DNA from: Biostraticola tofi
GTDB lineage: Bacteria; Pseudomonadota; Gammaproteobacteria; Enterobacterales; Enterobacteriaceae
Length of the DNA: 64,000 nucleotides
Direction: 5' to 3'
NCBI RefSeq assembly: GCF_004343195.1
Contig: NZ_SMCR01000014.1
Location: 24,435 to 88,434 of the forward strand
Shown here: positions 1 to 8,528 of the stretch, one piece after another
Layout: the number at the start of each line of letters is the position of its first letter
Position numbering within the stretch: position 1 is the first letter of the stretch
Notes under the pieces: generated by a model
Told to the model about the DNA's origin: nothing
What the model saw: the letters and a program-made list of their open reading frames with translations, nothing else
Databases searched by the model: none
Position numbers and translations under genes: made by a program

Positions 1-232
1 ATTAATATAGCGAAGTGAGGACTCATAGGCTTTATAATTATAGCGTTTCATATTTATAATAATTAAAAGCCAGGATATGACATTTAATCTTTTAAACTGG
101 AATCGTTAGTGGTTGCTAGTGTAGCATGCATCTTATATTATCCATTCTACTTGAGGTATTACTGCCGCTCGATACCCATTGTTTTTATAAGGACATGGAC
201 CAATTTATATTACACAATATGACAGGTGCGTC

Positions 233-964
233 ATGGGTAATGTGGAAGTTGACAGTTTTGAAAGTATAGTTACTGAGATAAAACACGAAATAAGGCACTC
301 TTTATGGTTAATTCTCAATAAAACCAATGAATTTTCTTATGCCTATTTTGTAATGAATAAAACTGATGGTAGCTGCCCTTGGATTATTTCTGATTATCCA
401 CAGACTTGGCTTGAGCAATATTTACATCTTGGTTATCAGAGAATCGATCCAGTGATGCTGAGCGCCTATCGGCGGATTTCCCCTTTTTACTGGCAGGGTG
501 ATGACCTGTCAGTGCCGCAGCATCATTTCTTCAGAATGTCAAAAAATTACAGTCTTGATTGTGGCTGTACCTTCACCTTACACGATGCTGATAATAACAT
601 TGCTACGCTGAGTATCAGCAATCGGGGTAGCAAATCTGATTTTTACCAGCATATTGAGCAGGAAAAAGAAAAGTTTCAGATGCTGTTGATAAATATTCAT
701 GAAAAAATCATGACTTATTCCAGGTCTATCAGCAGTGCCGATTTGAAATGCCATGCCGGGCATTGTCACATCTCCTTATCACCCCGAGAGAAGGAAGTGC
801 TCTTTTGGGCCAGTGCCGGTAAAACATATGGAGAAATTGCCACCATTCTCGGTATACGTGAGGGGACGGTAAAATTTCATATTAGAAATATCATTGATAA
901 AATGGGCGTCTCCAATGCGAAGCATGCCATCAGTCGTGCAACTGAAATGAAGCTTTTCAGTTGA
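233..964 (+). CDS. LuxR-family acyl-homoserine-lactone type transcriptional regulator
   Basis: A 243-residue quorum-sensing regulator. The N-terminal half carries all six residues that are near-invariant in the autoinducer-binding domain of LuxR/TraR proteins: W59, Y63, D72, P73, W87 and G111. The C-terminal part (about residues 181-240) is a LuxR/FixJ helix-turn-helix starting LSPREKEVL, with the recognition region GTVKFHIRNI. Family knowledge says it should bind an N-acyl homoserine lactone and then a promoter dyad. The ATG at 233 is the first start in an AT-rich leader. No luxI synthase gene lies within the window; the next element downstream is the thiamine locus. The partner synthase could lie to the left of the window or be absent (a LuxR solo). 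The target genes cannot be told from here. Confidence 0.9.
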   Translation: MGNVEVDSFESIVTEIKHEIRHSLWLILNKTNEFSYAYFVMNKTDGSCPWIISDYPQTWLEQYLHLGYQRIDPVMLSAYRRISPFYWQGDDLSVPQHHFFRMSKNYSLDCGCTFTLHDADNNIATLSISNRGSKSDFYQHIEQEKEKFQMLLINIHEKIMTYSRSISSADLKCHAGHCHISLSPREKEVLFWASAGKTYGEIATILGIREGTVKFHIRNIIDKMGVSNAKHAISRATEMKLFS

Positions 965-1072
965 CTTCGAGGGGGGCTTCCCGTTCGGTAAACTGAGCGG
1001 CGGGTTGATGTCGGTAAAACGCAATCGACGCCATTGATCTTTCTGTCAGCCAGACTGATAATCAGCGTTCTT

Positions 1073-1159
1073 GACTCGGGGTGTCTGCGCTTTTGGCGGC
1101 AGACTGAGATTTTACCCGTACCACCTGATCTGGATAATGCCAGCGTAGGGAAGTCACGG
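1073..1159 (+). promoter_or_regulatory. TPP (thi-box) riboswitch
   Basis: The stretch begins GACTCGGGGTG, has CTGAGA at 1104-1109, ACCCGTA at 1114-1120, and the near-invariant block ACCTGATCTGGATAATGCCA at 1123-1142, closing with GCGTAGGGAAGTCACG. This is the thiM-type thiamine pyrophosphate aptamer, nearly base-for-base as in enterics. Only the variable P3 arm differs (TCTGCGCTTTTGGCGGCAGA). It lies about 50 bases before the ribosome site of a thiM remnant and 190 bases before thiD. In the known E. coli case TPP binding closes the thiM ribosome site; the same logic is inferred here. Confidence 0.96.
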
Positions 1160-1207
1160 GTTATCCCTTCACCGGAACCGTGGATTTTCATGCTGGTGGG
1201 GAAATAT

Positions 1208-1351
1208 ATGCTTATTGTGCCTACCGAACTCCCCGGCCCAGCCGCCGATCAAACACTGGCTGCCCTGCGTTGCCGCTCCCCATGGGTACATTGCTTGACC
1301 AACGCGCTGGTCGATATCCTCAATCTGTTGCAACAGGAGGATATGCGATGA
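1208..1351 (+). pseudogene. thiM: thiM remnant (hydroxyethylthiazole kinase) with in-frame internal deletion
   Basis: A 47-codon frame with a good ribosome site (GGGG at 1198-1201, 6 bases before the ATG). Residues 8-32 (LPGPAADQTL... SPWVHCLTN) match the first about 30 residues of ThiM, including the SPLVHCMTN segment. Residues 33-43 (ALVDILNLLQQ) match its extreme C-terminus (FLDALWQLTQE in E. coli). About 215 residues between them, including the ATP and thiazole sites, are missing, yet the frame is kept. The product cannot be a kinase. Its TGA overlaps the thiD ATG (ATGA at 1348-1351), and the thiD ribosome site AGGAGG (1335-1340) lies inside it. It may survive as a riboswitch-controlled leader that couples translation to thiD. 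The identification rests on remembered similarity to E. coli ThiM at both ends. Confidence 0.8.
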
Positions 1352-2151
1352 AACCCGTCGTCAATGCATTGACCATTGCCGGCACCGATCCTAGCGGTGG
1401 CGCGGGGATCCAGGCTGATTTGAAAACTTTTTCCGCCTTAGGCGCTTACGGGACCAGCGTCATTACGGCACTGGTGGCGCAGAATACGCGTGGGGTACAG
1501 GCTGTCTATTCTATCGAGGCCGATTTTGTCGGCCGGCAATTGACTTCGGTACTGGATGACGTGCATATCGACAGCGCCAAAATCGGTATGCTGGCCGACG
1601 AAAGCATTATCCGGGTGGTGGCGAATACGCTTAAGCATTACACCATCCCATGGATAGTACTGGATACGGTGATGGTCGCCAAAAGCGGTGATGCTTTGCT
1701 ATCGCCTGATGCCGTGAAGTCATTGCGCGATAGGTTGCTGCCGGAGGTCTCTATTATTACGCCTAATTTGCCTGAAGCCGCCGCATTACTGGAGTGCCGC
1801 CCGGCGATAAATGAAACTGAAATGCGTGCCCAGGGGCGTGCGCTGCTGCAAACCGGCTGTGGGGCGGTAATCATCAAAGGAGGTCATCTGCAGGGAGAGG
1901 ACAGTCCGGACTGGTTGATAACCGCGTGTCTTGAGCAACGTTTCGTCGCCCCCCGGGTCGATACCCGACATACCCACGGCACCGGCTGCACGCTGTCTGC
2001 CGCATTGGCGGCCCTGCGTCCCCGCCATGATGACTGGCCGCAAACGCTGGCTGCGGCCAAGGCCTGGCTGACCCAGGCGCTACGCCATGCCGATGATTTA
2101 AAGGTGGGACAGGGAATCGGGCCGGTCCATCATTTCCACGAGTGGTGGTGA
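1348..2151 (+). CDS. thiD: Hydroxymethylpyrimidine/phosphomethylpyrimidine kinase
   Basis: ThiD phosphorylates HMP and HMP-phosphate to HMP-pyrophosphate, the pyrimidine half of thiamine. The 267-residue product has the ribokinase-fold N-terminus ALTIAGTDPSGGAGIQADLK, the anion-hole/catalytic motif THGTGCTLSAALAA near the C-terminus, and the conserved ending GPVHHFHEWW. It matches E. coli ThiD over the full length. The start at 1348 is set by homology and by AGGAGG 7 bases upstream; longer in-frame starts would run back through the thiM remnant. It overlaps that remnant by ATGA and should be under the TPP riboswitch. Because thiM is gone, the thiazole salvage branch is probably absent, leaving ThiD for the de novo or HMP-salvage route. 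Confidence 0.97.
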   Translation: MKPVVNALTIAGTDPSGGAGIQADLKTFSALGAYGTSVITALVAQNTRGVQAVYSIEADFVGRQLTSVLDDVHIDSAKIGMLADESIIRVVANTLKHYTIPWIVLDTVMVAKSGDALLSPDAVKSLRDRLLPEVSIITPNLPEAAALLECRPAINETEMRAQGRALLQTGCGAVIIKGGHLQGEDSPDWLITACLEQRFVAPRVDTRHTHGTGCTLSAALAALRPRHDDWPQTLAAAKAWLTQALRHADDLKVGQGIGPVHHFHEWW

Positions 2152-3012
2152 GATACCGGCAAGTATCCCGGCTGCGTAATTCAGCAATGCCCAGGCAGTC
2201 TGCAGGTGCCAGGCATCGAATGGGTTAAGCAGATAGCGGGTTTCCTGATCGTCGGGGCGAATACGCACTGACGGGCGCAGTTGGCCGCTGTTTTCATCGG
2301 TAATCAGTTGATACTGATAGCCGCACTGAAGAACATTGTCTTGATCGCGCCACAGCAGCTGCAATGCGGGTTCGGCAGAGAGCCGACGGCTGATGAACAC
2401 ATTGCCTGACCAGAATCCCTGGTAGTCGCCGTCTTGATGCAGGCGTTTACCGGCGAACAGGGCAGAGTTAATCCAAAGATCCAAATCCTCAGTCGTCAGC
2501 TTATCGGCCAGTTGCCGCCACAATGGGGTGCCGTGTTCCAATTGATGGCAGGCCATGCCGATATAATCGTTAAGCTGCTGCCAATCCTGCTCCAGCTTCT
2601 GTTGAAGCGGCTTATCCAGCAGGTTACGGTACTGAACCAGCGGACTGAGCACTTTACCCAGGGTATTATAGGTAATCAGCATCATGGTGCGTGGTCGGCG
2701 GCGAAATGTCAGCCAGAGAATAAATTTGGGAATGCGAAAAGTAATCGACTGAACGCTGAGCCGATACTGGTCACGGCGGGTCAGCACAAAACCGCTGGAA
2801 GAGCCGCGCTTGTCCTGGTAATTATTGACGATAACCACGCTGCTGTTGCCCATCCAGCCGGTGATGTAGTGCTCTTTATCACTTTGATGGATGCTCATAT
2901 CGGCCACCATATGGGCCAGGGTCTCTTCAGTCAGGCTGGACAGAGGGTGCGCTTGGCCTGATGCATAATAAAGCGTGGGCGGCGGGCTAGTGTCGGGTAC
3001 AAAAAGAGGCAT
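2098..3012 (-). CDS. Conserved hypothetical protein (304 aa), function unknown
   Basis: I do not recognise this family. The frame codes for 304 residues from an ATG at 3012. It has no signal peptide. There is one moderately hydrophobic stretch near residues 95-120 (FILWLTF, then RRRPRTMMLITYN), too basic to be a confident membrane segment. The protein is rich in Trp, Gln and Leu (WQQLND, TPLWRQLADKL, DAWHLQTAWALLNYAAG). Codon use looks like that of the neighbours. Its last 54 bases overlap the convergent 3' end of thiD, so either the C-terminus is real and compact packing has evolved, or a stop has been lost. Its length, and the absence of a competing frame in 2200-3000, support a real gene. 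Confidence 0.7.
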   Translation of the reverse strand: MPLFVPDTSPPPTLYYASGQAHPLSSLTEETLAHMVADMSIHQSDKEHYITGWMGNSSVVIVNNYQDKRGSSSGFVLTRRDQYRLSVQSITFRIPKFILWLTFRRRPRTMMLITYNTLGKVLSPLVQYRNLLDKPLQQKLEQDWQQLNDYIGMACHQLEHGTPLWRQLADKLTTEDLDLWINSALFAGKRLHQDGDYQGFWSGNVFISRRLSAEPALQLLWRDQDNVLQCGYQYQLITDENSGQLRPSVRIRPDDQETRYLLNPFDAWHLQTAWALLNYAAGILAGISPPLVEMMDRPDSLSHL

Positions 3013-3200
3013 GGTGGTTTCCTGAGCCGGCTATATGTCCGATAGATTACCGAAGTTGTTATACAAATTCTCCTGCCGCCGGCAAAAGTTTGCGGTTTGT
3101 GTGCGTAAGATCAAATCCTGCAGGATGGCTGACGCCAGCCCCCAACGCTTCGCGGCCGCAACCCGGGTGAAATCAGCTGGGGCCAGGTTTAGACAGGCTT

Positions 3201-4112
3201 TTATTCCAGCAGGGGACACTGGGGAGGCAAGCGACATGACAGGGCTGCCGGCATGATGTCGATATGAAAATTCTTGCCTTTCAATGGCTCACCGTCCAGG
3301 TTGAACGTCACGTCGTGAGGGGCGCTAATATCAAGCCAGGGCAGCGAAGCGGCAATAATATGAGGGTTGTCTTCATCATTGCTCAGGCTATTGAGCAGCG
3401 TCGGCAACCACTCCTCAGCTGAAATAACGCAAAGCTGCAATAATCCATCATTTATCAGGGCATTTGGGCACAAAGCCTGGCCGCCGCCCGCCTGGCGACC
3501 GTTACCGATACCGATAACCAGTGCATCGCCTTGCCAATGAAAATCGGGGCCGCTGATTTCACAATTATCGGCCCTGAGTTGGTCCATCCGCAGCAGGCCG
3601 TGGATAAAATACGAGGCGCCGCCGAGGGCAGATTTCAGTTTTTCTGGGGTTTCGCTGGTGATACGGGTGCCAAAGCCGCCGGTCGCCATGTTGATAAAAT
3701 AGCGCTGGTGATTAACGCAGGCCATATCGATAGCCGCGCTTTTGCCAACCATCGCCAGCAGCAGCGCTTTCTCGGTGTCCTCAGGAATTGCGCAACTGTT
3801 TGCAAAGTCATTGGCGGTGCCGAGGGGCAGCAGACCGAGAGGCGGGCGTTTTTCCGCCGGCAGCTGGACCAGGGCTGCTGCAATTTCGTTAATGGTACCA
3901 TCGCCACCGCCGGCAATCACCGTATCCACCCCCAATCTGACAGCTTCGGCAACATAGCGTTCTGCGTCACCGAACTCCCAGGTCACCCTGACTTCAATGG
4001 CATAGCCGTCCAGGCGAAACTTGTTAACCGCTGTCCGTACCAGTTCTGAGCCAGCGCTTTTGCCATTCAGGATAAGGAACGATGTCGGCAGAGGCGAAAC
4101 AGTTGATTCCAT
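3201..4112 (-). CDS. yegS: Lipid kinase YegS
   Basis: A 303-residue member of the diacylglycerol-kinase-like family; E. coli YegS phosphorylates phosphatidylglycerol in vitro. The nucleotide-binding motif GGGDGTINE is at residues 68-76, followed by [12 protein letters not shown], then [13 protein letters not shown] and FNLDGEP near the C-terminus, all characteristic of YegS. The start at 4112 gives [19 protein letters not shown], which lines up with E. coli YegS, and has AAGAGAG upstream; the frame stays open to 4256, but that extension is not conserved. It stands alone on the minus strand between the orphan gene at 2098-3012 and trhP, as part of the enteric yeg block. Confidence 0.95.
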   Translation of the reverse strand: MESTVSPLPTSFLILNGKSAGSELVRTAVNKFRLDGYAIEVRVTWEFGDAERYVAEAVRLGVDTVIAGGGDGTINEIAAALVQLPAEKRPPLGLLPLGTANDFANSCAIPEDTEKALLLAMVGKSAAIDMACVNHQRYFINMATGGFGTRITSETPEKLKSALGGASYFIHGLLRMDQLRADNCEISGPDFHWQGDALVIGIGNGRQAGGGQALCPNALINDGLLQLCVISAEEWLPTLLNSLSNDEDNPHIIAASLPWLDISAPHDVTFNLDGEPLKGKNFHIDIMPAALSCRLPPQCPLLE

Positions 4113-4478
4113 GCGATGCTCTCTTGGGATTAGGCCACAGTGCTGAATGCGACGGGAGCAGACCACGACGTTTGGGTGGGTGCGGCGCCTGCTCTTCAAT
4201 TTGTCCAGCATAGATACTATATCCGGCAGCGGGAAAGTCGAGCAAGATCCTTGCATGCAGCGACATTTTTACCGGCGGGAGGATAACCTGTGGACCATCA
4301 GTAGCGGCCGAAACCGGGGGATAAAATAAAAAGCCAGCTCAAGGGAGGATGAGCTGGCAAAAGAGGTGGTTCCTGGTGTAGCTGGGTCATTGTTATGATG
4401 TTATTTCAGCGTGGCCATCATACGCCGTTGCTGCGGGTAAGTTTGTGACCAAATTCTAATTACCCGCATAATTCTGCA
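4113..4478. other. Intergenic region between yegS and trhP
   Basis: This 366-base gap holds no gene that I can support. It contains the rho-independent terminator of trhP at 4321-4358 and, nearer 4112, the promoter and leader of yegS on the minus strand. The short frames inside it on both strands have no ribosome sites and no recognisable similarity. Confidence 0.6.
4321..4358 (-). terminator. Rho-independent terminator of trhP
   Basis: Read on the minus strand, a perfect 9-bp stem GCCAGCTCA / TGAGCTGGC (plus-strand arms 4350-4358 and 4333-4341) with an 8-base loop is followed by a run TTTTTATTTTAT (4332-4321). It sits about 120 bases after the trhP stop. Confidence 0.8.
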
Positions 4479-5861
4479 TCAGCCGGCGTGAGCCTGCTGT
4501 TGATGCGGGTTACGCGTGGAGGCGGCGGCGGGCAGATTGCGTATCAACAGCGCAAAACCGACTTCCAGCGTTTCAGGGACCGGCAGGTAAACGGTATGAC
4601 CGTTGCCGGGCGCGACATCGACATCAGTTCCCTGGCTATTGACGATACGCTCAAGCGTAAAGCTGATATTGCCCGCCGGGGTCATCAGTTCAACGCTGTC
4701 ACCCAGGGAGAATTTGTTCTTGACGGCAACCTCCGCCAGACCCTTGCGGCGTTCGCCGGTGAACTCCCCGACGAACTGCTGGCTGTCGGAGACCGAGTAC
4801 CCATAATCATAATTTTGCTGTGCATCATGGGTGTGCCGACGCAGGAACCCCTCGGTGTAACCTCGGTGGGCAAGCCCTTCAAGCGTTTGCATCAGGCTTT
4901 CATCAAACGGCTTGCCGGCTGCGGCATCATCGATAGCCCGGCGATAAACCTGTGCCGTGCGGGCGCAATAATAATATGACTTGGTGCGACCTTCTATCTT
5001 GAGGGAATGCACGCCCAACTGGGTCAGCCGGCCTACATGCTGGATAGCGCGCAGATCCTTGGAGTTCATGATATAGGTGCCGTGTTCATCTTCGGTCGCC
5101 GTCATGTATTCTCCCGGACGCATCGCCTCTTCCAGCATGAACACCTGGTCGGTCGGCGCACCGACGCCCAGGGTGGGCTCGACTGTCTGGCGCACGGCAA
5201 TGGGTTCATGGCGGTGAACGATATTGCCGATGTCATCCTCTTTGCCTTCCTGGACCTTATACTCCCAGCGGCAGGCATTGGTGCAGGTGCCCTGATTGGG
5301 GTCTCGTTTGTTGAGGTAGCCGGACAGCAGGCAGCGCCCGGAATAGGCCATGCAAAGCGCGCCGTGTACAAATACCTCAAGTTCCATTTCCGGGACCTGG
5401 GCGCGGATTTCAGCAATTTCATCCAGTGACAGTTCGCGGGAAAGAATCACCCTGGACAAGCCTGCCTGCTGCCAGAATTTGACCGTTGCCCAGTTAACGG
5501 CGTTTGCCTGCACCGACAGGTGGATCTGCATGGCTGGGAAGGCTTCCCTGACCATCATGATAAGTCCGGGATCGGACATGATAAGCGCATCTGGACCCAT
5601 ATCAATTACCGGCCTCAAATCACGGATAAAGGTTTTCAGCTTGGCATTGTGAGGGGCGATATTCACCACGACATAAAACTTTTTACCCAGAGCATGAGCT
5701 TCATTAATGCCCAACGCCAGGTTTTCATGATTGAATTCATTATTACGGACCCGCAGGCTGTAGCGAGGCTGTCCGGCATAGACCGCATCGGCGCCATAGG
5801 CAAAGGCGTAACGCATATTTTTCAGCGTGCCGGCGGGAGAGAGCAATTCGGGAGTCAACAT
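4479..5861 (-). CDS. trhP: tRNA 5-hydroxyuridine synthesis protein TrhP (U32 family)
   Basis: TrhP (formerly YegQ) is a peptidase-U32-family protein that works in prephenate-dependent hydroxylation of U34 in tRNA. The 460-residue product opens MLTPELLSPAGTLKNMRYAF. It has the family signature ELEVFVHGALCMAYSGRC and the cysteine cluster C-x6-C ... GTCTNACRW, which in this family is taken to hold an iron-sulphur cluster. Length is close to E. coli YegQ (453). The start at 5861 is set by homology; the frame is open upstream to 5969, but that stretch reads as leader. A terminator follows at 4321-4358. Confidence 0.95.
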   Translation of the reverse strand: MLTPELLSPAGTLKNMRYAFAYGADAVYAGQPRYSLRVRNNEFNHENLALGINEAHALGKKFYVVVNIAPHNAKLKTFIRDLRPVIDMGPDALIMSDPGLIMMVREAFPAMQIHLSVQANAVNWATVKFWQQAGLSRVILSRELSLDEIAEIRAQVPEMELEVFVHGALCMAYSGRCLLSGYLNKRDPNQGTCTNACRWEYKVQEGKEDDIGNIVHRHEPIAVRQTVEPTLGVGAPTDQVFMLEEAMRPGEYMTATEDEHGTYIMNSKDLRAIQHVGRLTQLGVHSLKIEGRTKSYYYCARTAQVYRRAIDDAAAGKPFDESLMQTLEGLAHRGYTEGFLRRHTHDAQQNYDYGYSVSDSQQFVGEFTGERRKGLAEVAVKNKFSLGDSVELMTPAGNISFTLERIVNSQGTDVDVAPGNGHTVYLPVPETLEVGFALLIRNLPAAASTRNPHQQQAHAG

Positions 5862-6005
5862 GAGGTTCTCGTCTGATATCAAGTCAGCCTGCCGCGAGAC
5901 CGCAGCAGTTAAGGCGGCGATTTTAGCCCCAGACGAGAGAAAAATCAGTAAAAAATGTAGGGGTATCAATTATGCTACCGGATCGATACCGCCGGCGAAA
6001 TAACC

Positions 6006-6344
6006 CTAGCGGGTTAAATCCTTGATTTCCGGAGTCACGGCGCATTGCATGGCGGTTTTAATCGCTTTTCGCGCGGCACTTTCGCAACTGTAAGGATCGC
6101 TGTGGCCGATAATCTGTTCATCTTTACTTTTCAGTATAAAGTAGGGACGCTCATGGCTATCGTGCCTGAGTTCATAGGTCGTTTCATCCGGTGCACTGTA
6201 GCGAACATAGCTGATGGCATGTTCCGCCGAGGCCTTACTTGAGTAGACTTCGCTGAAAAAAATGATTTCTCCGGCAGAGCCTCTCAGTTTGAAAAGAAAA
6301 TGGCCGTTACGCACTTTTTTCAGCTCATAATAAACGTGAGACAT
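6006..6344 (-). CDS. yegP: YegP-like protein, two DUF1508 repeats
   Basis: A 112-residue soluble protein with two tandem DUF1508 (UPF0339) units: YYELKKVRNGHFLFKLRGSAG...YSSKASAEHAISYVR and YELRHDSHERPYFILKSKDEQIIG...YSCESAARKAIKTA. E. coli YegP (110 aa) has the same two-unit plan; its function is not established. The start at 6344 is preceded on the minus strand by GGAGA at proper spacing; the longer frame to 6407 adds a non-conserved leader. It lies between trhP and baeR, as in E. coli. Confidence 0.9.
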   Translation of the reverse strand: MSHVYYELKKVRNGHFLFKLRGSAGEIIFFSEVYSSKASAEHAISYVRYSAPDETTYELRHDSHERPYFILKSKDEQIIGHSDPYSCESAARKAIKTAMQCAVTPEIKDLTR

Positions 6345-6434
6345 GGGGCATCTCCAATAAAAGAACGGACGCAAACACGCTAGTTCAATTATAGAAGCGG
6401 TCAACAAAATCTACCGTGGCTGAATCGGTTAAAT

Positions 6435-7139
6435 TCAATTTGCCTCGTCCGCCTCCCAACGGTAGCCAACGCCATATACCGCCCGGATAAAGGGGGTTTC
6501 ACTGCTCAGCGCTTCCAACTTGCGCCGCAGGTTTTTGATATGACTGTCTATCGTTCGATCATTGACGACCCGATAGTCGTCGTAAAGCATATTAAGCAAT
6601 GCTTCGCGCGAGAAAACCTTACCCGGTTCAGTCGATAATATTTTCAGCAGCCTGAATTCCGCAGGAGTCAGGTCCAGCAGCACATCCTGGTAACTGGCCT
6701 GAAAACGGGCTTCATCAATGCGCAATGGCCCTGAGTCGGCCACCGTGGCGACGGGACGCTGTATGCGTCGCAGAATGGCTTTTACCCGGGCGACAACTTC
6801 ACGGGGACTGTAAGGTTTGCAGATATAATCGTCGGCGCCGATCTCCAATCCCAGCAGCCGATCGATTTCTTCTATTTTGGCGGTCACCATGATAACCGGC
6901 ACATCGGAAAAACGCCGAATCTCCTGGCAGACCGCCAGACCCTCTTTACCGGGCAGCATCAAGTCCAGCAGCACCAGCGCCACCGGGTTGGCGTGCAGAT
7001 AATCAACAACCTGATCACCGCGGGTGAGCCAATGGGTCTGATACTCTGCCGCCTGGAGATAGTCCACCAGCAACTGGCCGAGTTTGGGTTCATCTTCAAC
7101 GATGAGGACTGTCAGGGGAGAAGTTGACTGAGTTTGCAT
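6435..7139 (-). CDS. baeR: Response regulator BaeR, OmpR family
   Basis: BaeR is the DNA-binding partner of BaeS in envelope stress signalling and activates mdtABCD and acrD in E. coli. The 234-residue protein has a receiver domain (residues 10-125) with acidic residues VEDEP, phospho-acceptor D59 in [10 protein letters not shown], and the switch lysine in YICKPYSP. The C-terminal winged helix (about 140-230) ends with the family-typical [10 protein letters not shown] ... [12 protein letters not shown]. It begins 14 bases after the baeS stop and is the last gene of the mdtABCD-baeSR operon. Confidence 0.97.
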   Translation of the reverse strand: MQTQSTSPLTVLIVEDEPKLGQLLVDYLQAAEYQTHWLTRGDQVVDYLHANPVALVLLDLMLPGKEGLAVCQEIRRFSDVPVIMVTAKIEEIDRLLGLEIGADDYICKPYSPREVVARVKAILRRIQRPVATVADSGPLRIDEARFQASYQDVLLDLTPAEFRLLKILSTEPGKVFSREALLNMLYDDYRVVNDRTIDSHIKNLRRKLEALSSETPFIRAVYGVGYRWEADEAN

Positions 7140-7153
7140 CTGCTTGCCGTCCG

Positions 7154-8521
7154 CTACGATGAAAGGGGTAATCTGAGGGTGACCGTCAAACCGCCCAGGG
7201 GAGAGTGTGCGGCAGATAGCGTGCCGCCGTGGGCCTCAGCGATATTCTGGCAAATGGCCAGGCCAAGGCCTGATCCGCCGCTGGCTCGGTTACGCGAACC
7301 TTCCGCCCGGTAAAATCGCTCAAAGATGCGCGATAATTGCTGATCTTCTACGCCGGGCGCGCTGTCCTGCCAGTCTAGCTGCAGCCATTGGTCGCTGATT
7401 TCACCGCTGATAACGCCTTTTCCGCCGGCATCGGTATAACGCAGGCTGTTTTCCATCAGATTATGGAACAACTGGCTCAGGCGCATCTCATCACCGAAAA
7501 TCCAAGCCTGCTGCGGCAGTGCGCAATGTAAGGAAATGTCTTTGGCGGCAAAACGGTCATTAAAGCCGGCGATAGCGATATGTACCAAATCGATGACATT
7601 AATACGTGACTTGCGATAAGCCAGCGCGCCTGAGTCGGATAATGCCAGCTGATGGAGATCATCCACCAGTTTGGTCAGCACGCTGACCTCCGACTGCAGG
7701 GAACTCAGGCTGTCGGGGGTCAGGCTGCGCACCCCGTCTTCAATGGCTTCAAGCTCTCCACGCAGCACCGCCAACGGGGTACGGAGCTCGTGCGAGACGT
7801 CGGCCATAAATGCCCGTCGCATGGTCTCGTTTTTATCCAGGGTGATTGCCAACTGGTTGAAGTCCTGGGCCAGCCTACCCAATTCATCTTCACTGCCGGT
7901 GGTGATGCGGGCAGAAAAATCACCGGCCGCCAGCCGGTGGGTGCCTCTGACCAGACGCTTCACCGGGGCCAGCAACACCCTGGCGGTCAGCCAGGCCACT
8001 GCCGCCGCCAGCAGTCCCGCCAGTAATACGATAAGCCAGCTGGTGCGGCGCTGCTGGCTGTCAAAATTGATATCGGCATTACGGGTCAGTCGTTCTACCG
8101 GTGTCGAAATCACCCAGCCTACGGTGTTGCCTGCCGACAGAATAGCGCGTCTGGGTCCCTCTTTGGGTAACGAGCTCTGCGGGCCGACCAATCGCTGATA
8201 ATCAGCGTCTACCACCCATATCTGGGTACGCCAGCCATGAGGTGGCAGATTCTTACCCTCATCGGCATTCTGCTCGAATGAACGCAGCACCTGGAAAACA
8301 AATCGCTCGTTATTGCGCAGGAATGCCCAGTCACCATGTTGGCCGTACTGCTCCGATAGGGCGTTGGCCAGCAGAACGATACGCTGGTTGTTGCTGCGCT
8401 TGATGTAATCAATAAAGCCGCGCTCAAAACTTAATCTAACCCCCCAATGCATGATGATAATCACCAACATGCAGGTGGCCAGCAGCGCCAGGAACAGTTT
8501 TCCGGTGATGCCGAATTTCAT
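7154..8521 (-). CDS. baeS: Sensor histidine kinase BaeS
   Basis: An inner-membrane sensor of envelope damage. The 455 residues comprise TM1 (about 9-27), a periplasmic sensor (30-160), TM2 (162-182), a HAMP linker (183-235), and the H-box [11 protein letters not shown] with phospho-acceptor H244. The C-terminal ATPase domain has the N-box [11 protein letters not shown] and G-boxes [11 protein letters not shown]. The ATG at 8521 lines up with E. coli BaeS and lies 7 bases after the mdtD stop, which indicates operon co-translation; the frame upstream of 8521 overlaps mdtD and is not used. Confidence 0.96.
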   Translation of the reverse strand: MKFGITGKLFLALLATCMLVIIIMHWGVRLSFERGFIDYIKRSNNQRIVLLANALSEQYGQHGDWAFLRNNERFVFQVLRSFEQNADEGKNLPPHGWRTQIWVVDADYQRLVGPQSSLPKEGPRRAILSAGNTVGWVISTPVERLTRNADINFDSQQRRTSWLIVLLAGLLAAAVAWLTARVLLAPVKRLVRGTHRLAAGDFSARITTGSEDELGRLAQDFNQLAITLDKNETMRRAFMADVSHELRTPLAVLRGELEAIEDGVRSLTPDSLSSLQSEVSVLTKLVDDLHQLALSDSGALAYRKSRINVIDLVHIAIAGFNDRFAAKDISLHCALPQQAWIFGDEMRLSQLFHNLMENSLRYTDAGGKGVISGEISDQWLQLDWQDSAPGVEDQQLSRIFERFYRAEGSRNRASGGSGLGLAICQNIAEAHGGTLSAAHSPLGGLTVTLRLPLSS

Positions 8522-8528
8522 GATGACC

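Noticed and set aside
205..228. A lux-box for the LuxR regulator around ACAGGT at 222-227
   Set aside because: Only one half-site is present; no matching half lies at the expected distance.
1034..1207. In-frame extension of the thiM remnant upstream to 1034
   Set aside because: It would translate the riboswitch aptamer itself and has no ribosome site; the ATG at 1208 has one.
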